Numbered from the stretch's first letter, positions 1 through 8,967 are shown. The stretch is DNA of 64,000 nt from Pelodictyon phaeoclathratiforme BU-1 (GCF_000020645.1 NC_011060.1:990501-1054500), one strand, 5' to 3'. Made by a program: numbers and translations. Notes: a model not told the origin generated them from the letters alone.

Positions 1-458
1 TTGACCTTCTTGGCTACACTGAAAGCTGTATGGCAGAGACGGGTGATGAGAATACCCGCACATTGTGTTTCGGCGGCAATACGATAGGCATTTTTGACCT
101 GGCCGAGAATCTGCCCTTCACCAAGGACAAGCGAATCAATCGCACTTGCCACTTCAAAGATATGACGAGCTGTTCCGCAGTAAAAACGGCTGAAAAAGTG
201 TTCAGGACGTACCTCTTTTCGGGCATCCTTGAAGGAGATCAGATACTCCTTGAGAAACTCTCCGTTCACCTCGTATATCGCGGGCACAACGTACAGCTCA
301 GTGCGGTTACAGGTAGATACGACCATGGCTTCGTGGGCAAGTCCGCTGGAAATAAGGCCGGTAATGAACTCCTTGTTTTGAACTTCAGAAAGGGAGATTC
401 TTTCACGGATTTCAATAGGTGCGGTTTTGTGATTGACACCAACTGAAATGATGTTCAT
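1..458 (-). CDS. hemA: Glutamyl-tRNA reductase, N-terminal part (cut by window edge)
   Basis: Reduces glutamyl-tRNA to glutamate-1-semialdehyde, the first committed step of C5-pathway tetrapyrrole synthesis, feeding heme and bacteriochlorophyll. The minus frame from the ATG at 458 reads MNIISVGVNHKTAPIEIRER, the family N-terminus, and continues open to base 1. The catalytic cysteine lies in STCNRTELY at residue 50, the position known in this family, and the LGEGQILGQVKNAY segment follows. About 152 codons are present, so the NADPH-binding and dimerisation domains lie outside. It sits 120 bp downstream of the CcsA/HemX-like gene on the same strand, the hemX-hemA arrangement known from other bacteria. 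Identification is firm from sequence. Confidence 0.95.
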   Translation of the reverse strand, partial: MNIISVGVNHKTAPIEIRERISLSEVQNKEFITGLISSGLAHEAMVVSTCNRTELYVVPAIYEVNGEFLKEYLISFKDARKEVRPEHFFSRFYCGTARHIFEVASAIDSLVLGEGQILGQVKNAYRIAAETQCAGILITRLCHTAFSVAKKV

Positions 459-577
459 GGCAGGGTTGTTTAAATGAGCTGATGACGAACAATCCAATAA
501 AAAATACTGCGTTTCAGTATAGAACGACAATTTACGAATATATTCTAAAAGCCCCTATTTTCAAAGAACTGTCATGG

Positions 578-1423
578 TTAAAAGGAGAGTCCATGGAACG
601 TAGGGGAAAAAAAGGTCATCAACACGATGAGAATGGTGATGAAGACAAAGAGAAAAATAAAGAGGTAAGCCATGTGCTTGATATCCCAGCCGATGATCGG
701 CTTGATGAAAATGCCGGTGCCGTAGAGTAACCAGATGACGATCAGGGTGACGAGCTTTGGTTCCAGCAGATTGATTGCCTCACCAGAAGCATTTTGCTCA
801 ATCGCTCCGGCAAAAATGGTAATCGAAAGAAAAATAAAGCCGAAAGCCACGGCATGCATGGTGAGTTTCTCAAGTACCTCGAGGTTGGGAAGACGCTGAA
901 AAAGCAATTCAAAGCGGTTTTGCTCTATCTGGCGAAAAAGCAGCAGATAGAGTATGCTGTAAAGGCCGGCAATGGCTATGGCACTGAAGCCGAAAATAGC
1001 AGCAATAAGGTGCACACCGATGCCGATACCACTGAAGGTGATCCCCGTATTTGAGATCTGTGCAGTAAGGATTGAGGATATAAGCTGAGCGCCCGCTGCA
1101 AAAGAGATGACAAAAAATCCCGTCTTGTCACTTTTGGTTGTAAACTCGATAAACAGATAGGTGATCGTGAGGGTGAGCCCTACCATGGTCATAAGGTTCA
1201 CTGTAGAATAGTTGATCTTGTACCCTTCAAGAGAGGTAAGAAGCCCCAGGTAGACCACATGGGTCAGAACAGTAAGGACAAGGATGGGTTGTATATATTT
1301 TTTCCCAAACTGGATGTCCTTGAAAAAATGGGCACCATAGAGAAAAGTTGTCACCAGATAGAAGAGTGATACAAGCTGATTAAGGACAAGCAGCGGCAGA
1401 TTATCAAATAATATATTATTCAT
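578..1423 (-). CDS. CcsA/HemX-like cytochrome c assembly membrane protein
   Basis: An integral membrane protein of about 281 residues with roughly eight hydrophobic helices spread over its length, resembling the CcsA/CcmC/HemX family involved in heme handling for cytochrome c maturation, or in control of HemA. I chose the ATG at 1423 (MNNILFDNLPLLVLNQ) because the sequence upstream in frame is cysteine-rich and lacks membrane character; the open frame does extend to 1651, into typA. No good Shine-Dalgarno is visible. It precedes hemA in the same direction, probably as one operon. The WD-type heme-binding signature of true CcsA is not obvious, so a HemX-like role is as likely as a c-type cytochrome role. 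Confidence 0.75.
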   Translation of the reverse strand: MNNILFDNLPLLVLNQLVSLFYLVTTFLYGAHFFKDIQFGKKYIQPILVLTVLTHVVYLGLLTSLEGYKINYSTVNLMTMVGLTLTITYLFIEFTTKSDKTGFFVISFAAGAQLISSILTAQISNTGITFSGIGIGVHLIAAIFGFSAIAIAGLYSILYLLLFRQIEQNRFELLFQRLPNLEVLEKLTMHAVAFGFIFLSITIFAGAIEQNASGEAINLLEPKLVTLIVIWLLYGTGIFIKPIIGWDIKHMAYLFIFLFVFITILIVLMTFFSPTFHGLSF

Positions 1424-1597
1424 TGTATGGTTTAAGGGAGTGAACAGCCATGAAACAGCCCTCTTGATGCCTTCGGGTATAAATGGGCACGCGCCCCCGC
1501 GCTGGCCATGGCAAAGATTGTGGCCATAATTACAAAGAAATAATGTATATTCGGGCCTATACGAGGTATAAATATACTTATTTACAAGGATAAAAAG

Positions 1598-3424
1598 ATG
1601 AGCTCGACAAAAAATATAAGAAATATTGCCATTATCGCTCACGTTGATCATGGAAAAACAACACTGGTTGATTCGATTTTTCAGAAGACAGGCGCTTTCA
1701 GGGATAATCAGCAGGTAAACGTCCGGGTACTTGATTCAAATCCTCAGGAGAGAGAGAGAGGAATTACCATATTTTCAAAAAACGCTGCGGCAGTATACAA
1801 AGATCACAAGATCAATATTGTTGATACACCAGGTCATGCTGACTTTGGTGGCGAGGTTGAACGTATTTTACAGATGGTTGACGGCGTACTGCTTCTTGTT
1901 GACGCATTCGAAGGCCCGATGCCGCAGACCAAGTTTGTTCTGCGCAAAGCCCTTGAACTGCATCTGAAGCCAATTGTGGTCATCAACAAGATTGATCGGC
2001 CCCAGTCGGATCCAGTCAAGGTGCACGATCAGGTTCTTGATCTCTTCATCGCTCTCGGAGCAGAAGAGCATCAGCTTGATTTCCCCTATATCTTTACATC
2101 GGCCAAACATGGTGTTGCCAAATACAGCATGGATGACGAAGATGGTGATATGAGCCTTCTGCTCGATATGATCATCAAAGAGATTCCAGCTCCTGTCGCC
2201 CATGATGATGGCGGATTCCAGATGCTGGTAACAACCCTTGACTACAGCGATTACATTGGCAAGATAGCCATTGGCCGTATTCATCGCGGAAAGGTAAGCC
2301 CGGGAAGTCAGCTTGCCGTGGTTGGTCCTGACGGGGTGATGGGCAGGGGAACCGTAACAAAGGTTTTTCAGTTCGACAAGGTTCAGAAGGTTGAAGCAAA
2401 AGAGGCTACCTCCGGTGACATCATTGCCATCGCCGGTATTCCTGATGCTACTGTCGGCATGACCCTTGCTTCCATTGAGGATCCCGTATCGCTGGCTTCA
2501 TTCGATATCAGCAAACCGACACTCTCCATGCTTTTTTCGGTCAACGACTCTCCCTTTGCAGGACTTGAGGGCAAGGAGGTCACCAGCCGGAAGATCCGTG
2601 AGCGCCTCATGAAAGAGAAGATGACCAACGTCGCTCTCAACGTCGAGGAGACAGAGAGCCCCGATACCTTCCGTGTTTCAGGAAGGGGAGAGCTTCACCT
2701 TTCCGTGCTGATCGAGACCATGCGGCGCGAAGGCTATGAAGTTGCCATTGCAAGACCCGAGGTTATCATGCACCGTGATGAGGATGGTACCCTGCTTGAG
2801 CCTATCGAGCATGTGACCATCGACATTCCTGAAGAGTACACTGGCGTTATCATTGAAAAAATGGGTCGCAGAAAGGCTGAGATGACCTTTATGGGCACGC
2901 TTCGCGGCGGAATGGTCCGTGTTGAATTTGAAATTCCTACCAGAGGGCTGATCGGTTACAACCTTGAGTTTACCACCGACACCAAAGGCGAGGGCATCAT
3001 GTCACACGTCTTCCTCGACTACCAGCCATTCAAAGGCAAATTGCCTTCACGCGAGACCGGTGCACTGGTCGTTTCTGAAGCAGGTATCTGCGTTGCCTAT
3101 GCTCTCAGCGCCCTTGAAGATCGCGGCACCTTCTTTGTTTCACCAAACACCAAGGTTTATGCAGGCATGATTGTCGGCGAATCGACAAGAGGTCTCGATA
3201 TTACCCTCAACGTCTGCAAAACAAAAAAGCTGAGCAACATGCGCTCTTCCGGCACCGATGAGTCACTTCGTCTCACCCCTCCAAAAATCCTTTCGCTGGA
3301 ACAGGCGCTGGAATTTATCAACGACGATGAGCTTCTGGAAGTAACACCCCAGAGCATCAGACTCAGAAAGAAGATTCTGGATGTGAACCTTCGCGCAAAA
3401 GCGACCAAAAAGGCCAACGCCTGA
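1598..3424 (+). CDS. typA: Ribosome-associated GTPase TypA/BipA
   Basis: A translational GTPase of the EF-G-like family that binds ribosomes and supports growth under stress and ribosome assembly. The 608-residue length is typical. G1 is AHVDHGKTT near residue 15, G3 is DTPGHADFGGEVER near residue 77, and G4 is NKIDRP near residue 130; the C-terminal TypA-specific region is complete (RGLIGYNLEFTTDTKGEG). The start ATG at 1598 follows an AAGGA-like ribosome-binding site. It is divergent from the CcsA/HemX-like gene and is followed by a strong intrinsic terminator, so it is probably monocistronic. Identification is firm. Confidence 0.97.
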   Translation: MSSTKNIRNIAIIAHVDHGKTTLVDSIFQKTGAFRDNQQVNVRVLDSNPQERERGITIFSKNAAAVYKDHKINIVDTPGHADFGGEVERILQMVDGVLLLVDAFEGPMPQTKFVLRKALELHLKPIVVINKIDRPQSDPVKVHDQVLDLFIALGAEEHQLDFPYIFTSAKHGVAKYSMDDEDGDMSLLLDMIIKEIPAPVAHDDGGFQMLVTTLDYSDYIGKIAIGRIHRGKVSPGSQLAVVGPDGVMGRGTVTKVFQFDKVQKVEAKEATSGDIIAIAGIPDATVGMTLASIEDPVSLASFDISKPTLSMLFSVNDSPFAGLEGKEVTSRKIRERLMKEKMTNVALNVEETESPDTFRVSGRGELHLSVLIETMRREGYEVAIARPEVIMHRDEDGTLLEPIEHVTIDIPEEYTGVIIEKMGRRKAEMTFMGTLRGGMVRVEFEIPTRGLIGYNLEFTTDTKGEGIMSHVFLDYQPFKGKLPSRETGALVVSEAGICVAYALSALEDRGTFFVSPNTKVYAGMIVGESTRGLDITLNVCKTKKLSNMRSSGTDESLRLTPPKILSLEQALEFINDDELLEVTPQSIRLRKKILDVNLRAKATKKANA

Positions 3425-3510
3425 TGCCACTGAAAGATGACTCTTTCGATAGCGGAGAATATCCCGAATATCGAAAGCTGGTTTGATCAAGAAGAGTAAA
3501 ACACAGAATG

Positions 3511-3536
3511 GGCTACCTGAAAAGGTGGCCTTTTTT
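3511..3536 (+). terminator. Rho-independent terminator after typA
   Basis: An 8-bp stem GGCTACCT/AGGTGGCC (one G-U pair) with a short GAAA-type loop is followed directly by six T. It lies about 90 bp after the typA stop and before the next gene. Confidence 0.85.
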
Positions 3537-3601
3537 GTGTATATATTCCGTTACAACAATTCACCGTATTTTGCAGAAATCCTGACATCATAACGTTTCT
3601 T

Positions 3602-5191
3602 ATGGCAAAATGGCAATGTGGGCTATGCTCCTATATCTACGACGAAAACAAAGAACCTGTCGCATGGGAGGCTCTTCCGAATGAGTGGATGTGCCCTGTT
3701 TGCGGTTCGCCAAAATCCTCATTTGTCCTGCTGAAAGAAGAGCAACCCATTGTTCCGGCAGTTGAAAGCGAACCTGTTTCAACAAACATCTATGCATGTG
3801 CTCTCTGTTCGTATGCTTATGATGAAGCAAAAGAGGGTCTCCTGTGGCCAGCTCTTCCCGACGACTGGAGATGTCCTGTCTGCGGCTCAGGCAAAGAGAG
3901 CTTCAGCCTTGCAGCATCCGACCGACCGGCAGCCGCCGGGATTGTTGCTGAAAGAGGGTCGGGAGAAGAGTACCTGGCGGAATGGCGACGGCAGGCTGAC
4001 GATTTTGAAACCAACATGGCCGATATCCACCATCTTGCCATGACGGGAAAATCGGTAATCGAACCTATGCGTTCGCGCCTTCCCTCCTTCTCCTGGGACG
4101 AAATCCTCATGAAAGGTGCACAGCTTGCAAAACTGCCGCTCAACAAAACACAGCTGGTTGTCACACAAACAGTGATTGGTCCCGCTGCAGCTTTTCCCCT
4201 TGTCCTTGAAACACCGATTTTTGTCTCCCATATGTCCTTTGGAGCGTTGTCGAGAGAAGCAAAGCTCGCTCTTGCCAAGGGCAGTGCGCAGGCAAAAACA
4301 GCCATGTGTTCAGGTGAAGGGGGTATTCTGCCCGAATCACTTGCAGCCTCCTACCGTTATATTTTTGAATACGTTCCCAACAAATACAGTGTAACCGATG
4401 AGAACCTGAAGCTGGTTGATGCCGTGGAAATCAAAATCGGACAATCCGCAAAACCGGGAATGGGCGGTCATCTTCCGGGGAGCAAGGTCACCTGTGAAAT
4501 CGCTGCCATCCGCGGATTTCGGGAAGGACAGGATATCATCAGCCCGTCTCACTTCCCGGATATTCGCACAAAAGAAGACTTGAGAGATACGGTCAGCCAT
4601 TTGCGCCTGAAAACCGGGGGAAAACCGATTGGCATCAAGCTTGCGGCTGGCCATATCGAAGAAGATATCGATATCGCTCTCTTTGCGGGGGTTGATTTCA
4701 TCACTATCGATGGTCGTGCAGGTGGAACCGGCGCTTCTCCCAAGGTTGTCAAAAATGCCGCCTCCGTGCCAACCATCTTCGCGCTGGCAAGAGCAAGAAA
4801 AATACTCGATTCGAGAGGGGCTGACAGTGTTTCTCTCATTATTACCGGTGGCTTGCGTCTCTCTTCAGACTTCGCCAAGGCGCTGGCAATGGGGGCCGAT
4901 GCCATAGCTGTCGGGACTGCGGCCATGATGGCGGCAGGATGTCAGCAGTACCGCATCTGCAATACCGATAAATGTCCCGTCGGCATTGCCACGCAGGATC
5001 CGGTACTTCGAGCCCGTATGGATGTCGATAAATCCGCCATCCGTGTCGCAAACTTTTTCAAAGCCGTTACCGAAGAGCTCCGTGACTTTGCCCGTCTGAC
5101 CGGTAACGATAATGTTCACCACCTCTCGCCAACCGATTTATGTACCACCAATTCCGAAATTTCCAATCATACCCCTATCGAGCACGTCTGA
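3602..5191 (+). CDS. Double rubredoxin + glutamate synthase-type FMN domain fusion
   Basis: A 529-residue protein. Two rubredoxin-like modules come first: Cys6/Cys9 with Cys31/Cys34, and Cys66/Cys69 with Cys91/Cys94, each ending CPVCGS. From about residue 150 to the end it is a glutamate synthase large-subunit FMN/synthase domain like that of archaeal-type GltB: GGTGASPKVVKNAA for flavin/substrate, and a Cys-x5-Cys-x4-Cys cluster motif (CQQYRICNTDKC) for a 3Fe-4S centre. There is no glutaminase (class II amidotransferase) domain. I infer an anaerobic iron-sulfur flavoprotein taking electrons through its own rubredoxins. The rubrerythrin gene 61 bp downstream on the same strand suggests joint use in peroxide/oxygen detoxification, but glutamate synthesis is not excluded. 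Confidence 0.85.
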   Translation: MAKWQCGLCSYIYDENKEPVAWEALPNEWMCPVCGSPKSSFVLLKEEQPIVPAVESEPVSTNIYACALCSYAYDEAKEGLLWPALPDDWRCPVCGSGKESFSLAASDRPAAAGIVAERGSGEEYLAEWRRQADDFETNMADIHHLAMTGKSVIEPMRSRLPSFSWDEILMKGAQLAKLPLNKTQLVVTQTVIGPAAAFPLVLETPIFVSHMSFGALSREAKLALAKGSAQAKTAMCSGEGGILPESLAASYRYIFEYVPNKYSVTDENLKLVDAVEIKIGQSAKPGMGGHLPGSKVTCEIAAIRGFREGQDIISPSHFPDIRTKEDLRDTVSHLRLKTGGKPIGIKLAAGHIEEDIDIALFAGVDFITIDGRAGGTGASPKVVKNAASVPTIFALARARKILDSRGADSVSLIITGGLRLSSDFAKALAMGADAIAVGTAAMMAAGCQQYRICNTDKCPVGIATQDPVLRARMDVDKSAIRVANFFKAVTEELRDFARLTGNDNVHHLSPTDLCTTNSEISNHTPIEHV

Positions 5192-5252
5192 TCAACACGA
5201 CTCTCCCGACACAACATGGAGAGGCATAAGAACACATAAGGAGAAACACACC

Positions 5253-5753
5253 ATGGCAACAAATGAGAATCTGCAGAACGCTTTTGCAGGAGAGAGTCAG
5301 GCAAACCGCAAATATCTTGCCTTTGCCAAAAAAGCGGAAGAAGAGGGAATGCCCCAGGTAGCAAAGCTTTTTCGCGCTGCGGCTGAAGCGGAAACCGTTC
5401 ACGCCCTTGCGCACCTTCGTGTAATAGGGGGAATAAAGAGCACCGCTGAAAATCTTCAGGAGGCCATCGAGGGCGAAGAATTTGAATTCACCGAAATGTA
5501 CCCCAACTATCTCGCTGAAGCACAGCAGGAAGGCAACAAACCGGCCGAATTTTCCATCAAGAATGCATTGGCTGTAGAAGAGATTCATCACGGGCTCTAC
5601 TCAAAAGCACTTGAAGCCGTAAACGGCGGCAAAGACCTGCCCGCAGCAAAGATCTACATCTGTCCGGTTTGCGGCAACACCGTCGAGAACAGCATCCCGG
5701 ACACCTGCCCCATCTGCAACGTCCCGGGCAGCAAGTTCATTGAAATCGGCTGA
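5253..5753 (+). CDS. Rubrerythrin
   Basis: A 166-residue non-heme diiron peroxidase that reduces hydrogen peroxide in the cytoplasm of anaerobes. The N-terminal four-helix diiron domain carries Glu14, the EAETVHALAH segment (residues 45-54) and VEEIHH (109-113); the C-terminal rubredoxin-like iron site uses Cys137/Cys140 and Cys152/Cys155. The ATG at 5253 has a clear AAGGAGA ribosome-binding site. It probably shares a transcript with the rubredoxin/glutamate synthase fusion, whose rubredoxins could act as its electron donors (inference). Confidence 0.95.
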   Translation: MATNENLQNAFAGESQANRKYLAFAKKAEEEGMPQVAKLFRAAAEAETVHALAHLRVIGGIKSTAENLQEAIEGEEFEFTEMYPNYLAEAQQEGNKPAEFSIKNALAVEEIHHGLYSKALEAVNGGKDLPAAKIYICPVCGNTVENSIPDTCPICNVPGSKFIEIG

Positions 5754-5784
5754 ACTGAAATCCGATCAACGTTCCGAATCAATG

Positions 5785-5811
5785 GTGGTGATGGTTTTTT
5801 GCCATCACCAC
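5785..5811 (+). terminator. Perfect 10-bp stem-loop after rubrerythrin
   Basis: GTGGTGATGG and CCATCACCAC form a perfect 10-bp stem around a TTTTTTG loop, 31 bp after the rubrerythrin stop. There is no T tract after the stem, so it may be an mRNA-stabilising hairpin or an inefficient terminator rather than a canonical intrinsic one. Confidence 0.5.
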
Positions 5812-5969
5812 AATACTATGGCAGGTCTCAGCCGAATTGGACTGATATCAGGAAATATCCTTCAGTGCGATAACAGCGCAGATGGACAATATGGGTTATT
5901 CCAAACCATCGATGGGAGCTTCACCGGTTCCTGCTGCACCACCTGTCAATCTCCCTTTTTATCAGATAG

Positions 5970-6953
5970 TCAATGGGGATTCTCATAGATCTTTTGTGTG
6001 CACCTCAGCTCCTCCCTGATCATCTCCCGCAGTTCTGCCGGTTCCAGCACCTCGGCCTCTTTTCCATAACGCATAACCCAGTGCATCAGGGCATCGAGAG
6101 CGCCGACCCGCATCTTCAGAACAACCGATCCCTCCTCATGCTCTTCGATCTGCTGGGTTGCATGCCAGCGGTGCTCGCTGATCCATTGCGCCTGGTAGGC
6201 GGTGAACCGGATGGCCACATCATGAATGCGCTCCTCATGAATTTGCTCGAAGCTCTCCTCGATATAGCGGTCAATGGAAAATGATGCAGGAATGGTGAAA
6301 TGCTCTATAGTCAGCGATACCTCCCTGATGCGGCTGACAACAAAAGAGCGGATCTCCTGCCTCAGTTCACAATATCCAAACAGCGACCAGTTTTCCTTTG
6401 TGTGAGAAAAATGCAAACGATAGGGATGCACAACCCGCTCCGTTTCCTTGCTGTTCCAGAACGCCCGGTAGGCAAGATTGAGCTTCAACTTGTTGCGGAT
6501 CGCATCTTCAATGACGGCAAAAACCCGGTTGTCAATTGATGCCAGTGAAAACGATTCAAAGGAATAGATTTCGGAAACCTGACTGGCCGACAAGGTTCCC
6601 GGCAGATACTGCAGCACCTTGTCAAGCGCCCGGTTCACCTCCTCATAGTAGGGAGTGCCCTGATATTGCGATAGCACCTTTCTGGTAACAATCAACGCCT
6701 CAGCCTCCTGACGGTCAAGAATGGTTGAGGGCAGAAAGCTCCAATCCTTTTTCGAGTAATGGAAACCGTTTTTTTTGCTGTCGAACTCAATCGGCGCATG
6801 AAGCAGGTCGCGCATGTAATCGATATCTCGCTGAATGCTTTTGGTTGAAACCTCGAAATAGCGGGCAAGCCTGGTGCAGTTCGGCCAGGTCTGTTCGCGA
6901 AGTTGCTGGTCGATATACTGAATCCGAACCAGCGGCGGTCTCGATTGCTTCAT
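5970..6953 (-). CDS. WYL-domain transcriptional regulator (HTH-WYL-WCX)
   Basis: About 327 residues from the ATG at 6953. An N-terminal winged helix-turn-helix is visible (WPNCTRLARYFEVSTKSIQRD, residues about 19-39), a WYL domain spans roughly 140-220 (NKLKLNLAYRAFW, RVVHPYRLHF, NWSLFGYC), and a C-terminal WCX-like part follows. WYL proteins are ligand-responsive regulators, and several control phage-defence loci from an operator in the divergent promoter (the BrxR/CapW type). This gene is divergent from the ADP-ribosylglycohydrolase, with a 170-bp intergenic region carrying element copy 1. An in-frame ATT-region upstream start at 6992 would place coding sequence inside the repeated element, so I prefer 6953. 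Confidence 0.88.
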   Translation of the reverse strand: MKQSRPPLVRIQYIDQQLREQTWPNCTRLARYFEVSTKSIQRDIDYMRDLLHAPIEFDSKKNGFHYSKKDWSFLPSTILDRQEAEALIVTRKVLSQYQGTPYYEEVNRALDKVLQYLPGTLSASQVSEIYSFESFSLASIDNRVFAVIEDAIRNKLKLNLAYRAFWNSKETERVVHPYRLHFSHTKENWSLFGYCELRQEIRSFVVSRIREVSLTIEHFTIPASFSIDRYIEESFEQIHEERIHDVAIRFTAYQAQWISEHRWHATQQIEEHEEGSVVLKMRVGALDALMHWVMRYGKEAEVLEPAELREMIREELRCTQKIYENPH

Positions 6954-7060
6954 GGTATCAGCTTTTCTGTATGAGTGAACGGTAAATATCACAAAAAGTA
7001 GAGAAACTTTTACCCGTATGACAGCTTTTGTCTCACCCTCATGCTTATCATAAGAAGAAA
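6951..7060. promoter_or_regulatory. Repeated promoter/operator element, copy 1
   Basis: This intergenic sequence between the WYL regulator and the ADP-ribosylglycohydrolase recurs at 15883-15994 with only a 2-nt indel in an A-run and scattered substitutions; the first 42 bases differ at one position. It holds two candidate protein sites: the inverted repeat GACA-N5-TGTC at 7020-7032 and the palindrome CTTATCATAAG at 7044-7054, 24 bases apart start to start. Both copies begin exactly at the start codon of the leftward gene. Conservation of both palindromes and of their spacing supports an operator; which protein binds is not shown. Confidence 0.7.
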
Positions 7061-7123
7061 GGGAGGGGAATAATATAACACCCGCCTGACTCTTGAAAGA
7101 TTAACAACGAACAATGATAAACC

Positions 7124-7978
7124 ATGAACAGAGATGATGGAGCGATCATCGATCGAGCAGAAGGGTGTATGCTTGGTCAACTTGCTGGCGATGCTTTAGG
7201 GAGTTTGGTGGAGTTTCAGTCGCCCGGTGAGATTCTTCGTCACTATCCCGATGGAGTCAGGGTAATGGCCGATGGCGGAACGTTCAACACCCTTGCCGGT
7301 CAACATACCGATGATTCCGAAATGGCGCTACTCCTTGCCCGTTCCCTTGTAAAAAGAGGCCGCTATGATGCTGAAGCTGTACGCAAAGAGTATCAGTGGT
7401 GGGTTGATTCTGAGCCATTTGACATGGGGAATACTATTTATCAGGCCTTTCATGGAAAGCGGAGTTTTACAAGCGAGGCAAACGCCTTAACCCATTCCCA
7501 TCGTCTCTGCGTGCAGGCAAATGCGATTTTTGCAATGGCAATCGCTCACGCTATCCGTACCGGATCAAAGCCAGAGGAGCTTTATGCTGCAATGCTCTCA
7601 TGGATGCAGAAAATGGATATTGAACAAAAACTGAGTGATGCTATTCACCGTGCTGCCGACAAAAAGCCTGCTGATTACGTCACTCTGCAGGGTTGGGTTC
7701 TTATCGCGTTCCAGAATGCACTCTACCAACTGCTTCATGTCTCAAGCGTTGAAGAGGGGGTGGTCAACACCATCATGCAGGGAGGTGATACCGATACCAA
7801 CGCGGCAATTGCAGGCGCACTCCTTGGCGCAGTACATGGTCGCACATCCATTCCGGAAACATGGATCATGACGCTGCAGAATTGTCGACCTAAATTCACG
7901 AATCCCAATGTGCATTGTCCCCGTCCGGAATGCCTGTGGCCAATTGACGTTCTCGAACTTGCCCGTCAACTGCTTTAA
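7124..7978 (+). CDS. ADP-ribosylglycohydrolase family protein (DraG/ARH-like)
   Basis: A 284-residue protein of the ADP-ribosyl-acceptor hydrolase fold, which removes ADP-ribose from proteins or nucleic acids using two metal ions. Visible signatures: GCMLGQLAGDALGSLVEF near residue 15, the metal-binding THTDD-type QHTDDSEMALLLARS near residue 65, and the C-terminal GGDTDTNAAIAGALLGA near residue 232 with paired Asp ligands. Length is normal for the family. It is divergent from the WYL regulator, so I infer that it is controlled from the shared element. The substrate cannot be told; no ADP-ribosyltransferase was recognised in the window. Confidence 0.9.
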   Translation: MNRDDGAIIDRAEGCMLGQLAGDALGSLVEFQSPGEILRHYPDGVRVMADGGTFNTLAGQHTDDSEMALLLARSLVKRGRYDAEAVRKEYQWWVDSEPFDMGNTIYQAFHGKRSFTSEANALTHSHRLCVQANAIFAMAIAHAIRTGSKPEELYAAMLSWMQKMDIEQKLSDAIHRAADKKPADYVTLQGWVLIAFQNALYQLLHVSSVEEGVVNTIMQGGDTDTNAAIAGALLGAVHGRTSIPETWIMTLQNCRPKFTNPNVHCPRPECLWPIDVLELARQLL

Positions 7979-8139
7979 ACCATAAAAACAAGGTCGATCA
8001 AAGCTCCAGGCATCAAGGCGCTGAGGCAGGCGGGGAGGTGGTGAGGGGAAGTTTGCTTTGAGGAGGCAGAGACAAGTTGCACAATAATCATTGTAACAAT
8101 ATTGTAGTTTGACTTCGTCGTTACCGGTGCTTCACGATT

Positions 8140-8877
8140 TTATTGCACAGCTTCCTTGTGGGTTGTCGCGTTATGCGTTTTTGTGATTGTTAGCGAAACT
8201 GTATCTTCGATCTCCTTGATGATTCTTGTTGGCGCGACCATAAAAAGTAACATTTCAGCTAAATAAGGTTTGCTGCCCGGACCATAGATCTCGCACGCAA
8301 AATGCTTTACAAGTCCACAGTAGCTATGAAAGGCTTCCTTGTGAGATAAAAAATTGAACTCACGTTTTGTGAGGTTGAATATTGTTTCCATATCATATTT
8401 TGACAAATTGGCGCTACGCCCTATAGGTTGCCGAAACAGTTTGGATGATTCTGAGTGATTGAAAAGCAACCAGTTAAGGGTGTAGATGGCGCGCGAGTCA
8501 TAAATCGCATATTCATCAGGGTTTATAAATGAAGCAACCTTGGATAGAGACGAGATACATTCAAAGGAGTTTCTGGTTAGCGTTCCCTTGTTTAGTTCAT
8601 CCAGAAACTTTTTAATTCGAAGGTCGTTTCTTTCATTTCTTCTGAATGACCCAATGCCACCCCAGTTTTGGATTGCCCAATAGTGGCTATCTAAACTGTC
8701 GTCGCCAAGGATTTTCTCGCGAAAATTGTCTTTAAGATAAATGTTTTGTAAATAGCTGTCCTTGTATTCTGCTGGAATATCAATCGGACAATCAGTTGGA
8801 AATCCCCACTCATATTGATTTAGTGGTGATTCTTTTGCTATTTTTTTAAGTGCGTCTATTAGATTGCTCATTGGCAT
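8140..8877 (-). CDS. Hypothetical protein, possible OGG-like DNA glycosylase fold
   Basis: A 245-residue soluble protein (243 if it starts at the second ATG, 8871). The central segment SKVASFINPDEYAIYDSRAI resembles the conserved core of a family described as 8-oxoguanine-glycosylase-like and often found in defence neighbourhoods; this is a weak recollection, not a demonstrated match, and no catalytic helix-hairpin-helix is obvious. Two histidines and a Trp-rich patch (HYWAIQNWGGIGSF) lie near residue 70. The start lies 17 bp after a 44-bp repeated spacer. AT-rich codon use differs from the flanking core genes, which fits acquisition by transfer. Confidence 0.7.
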   Translation of the reverse strand: MPMSNLIDALKKIAKESPLNQYEWGFPTDCPIDIPAEYKDSYLQNIYLKDNFREKILGDDSLDSHYWAIQNWGGIGSFRRNERNDLRIKKFLDELNKGTLTRNSFECISSLSKVASFINPDEYAIYDSRAIYTLNWLLFNHSESSKLFRQPIGRSANLSKYDMETIFNLTKREFNFLSHKEAFHSYCGLVKHFACEIYGPGSKPYLAEMLLFMVAPTRIIKEIEDTVSLTITKTHNATTHKEAVQ

Positions 8878-8893
8878 GCTCTTGTTCTATGGC

Positions 8894-8937
8894 CGATAAC
8901 ATTTTTTAGATTGATCTGCCTAATTCAGGAAAAGCAG
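8894..8937. repeat. 44-bp spacer repeat, copy 1
   Basis: It matches 10270-10313 at 36 of 44 positions without gaps; the core is ATTGATCTGCCT followed by AAAAGCAG, giving a short CTGC/GCAG hairpin. It lies between the stop of the nuclease-like gene and the start of the gene at 8877. Position at gene boundaries and single gene orientation suggest a cassette-boundary (attC-like) or terminator-like role, unproven. Confidence 0.6.
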
Positions 8938-8967
8938 ACGTTTTTTTGTAATAGAAGCGTCGATAGG

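Noticed and set aside
30..446. 138-codon plus-strand open frame at the left edge
   Set aside because: It is antisense to clear hemA coding sequence that carries the catalytic cysteine motif.
1424..1651. Upstream extension of the CcsA/HemX-like gene into typA
   Set aside because: The extension would overlap the typA start, is cysteine-rich and lacks membrane character unlike the rest of the protein.
5740..5988. 82-codon open frame after rubrerythrin
   Set aside because: It runs through the perfect stem-loop and ends inside the WYL gene on the opposite strand; no ribosome-binding site.
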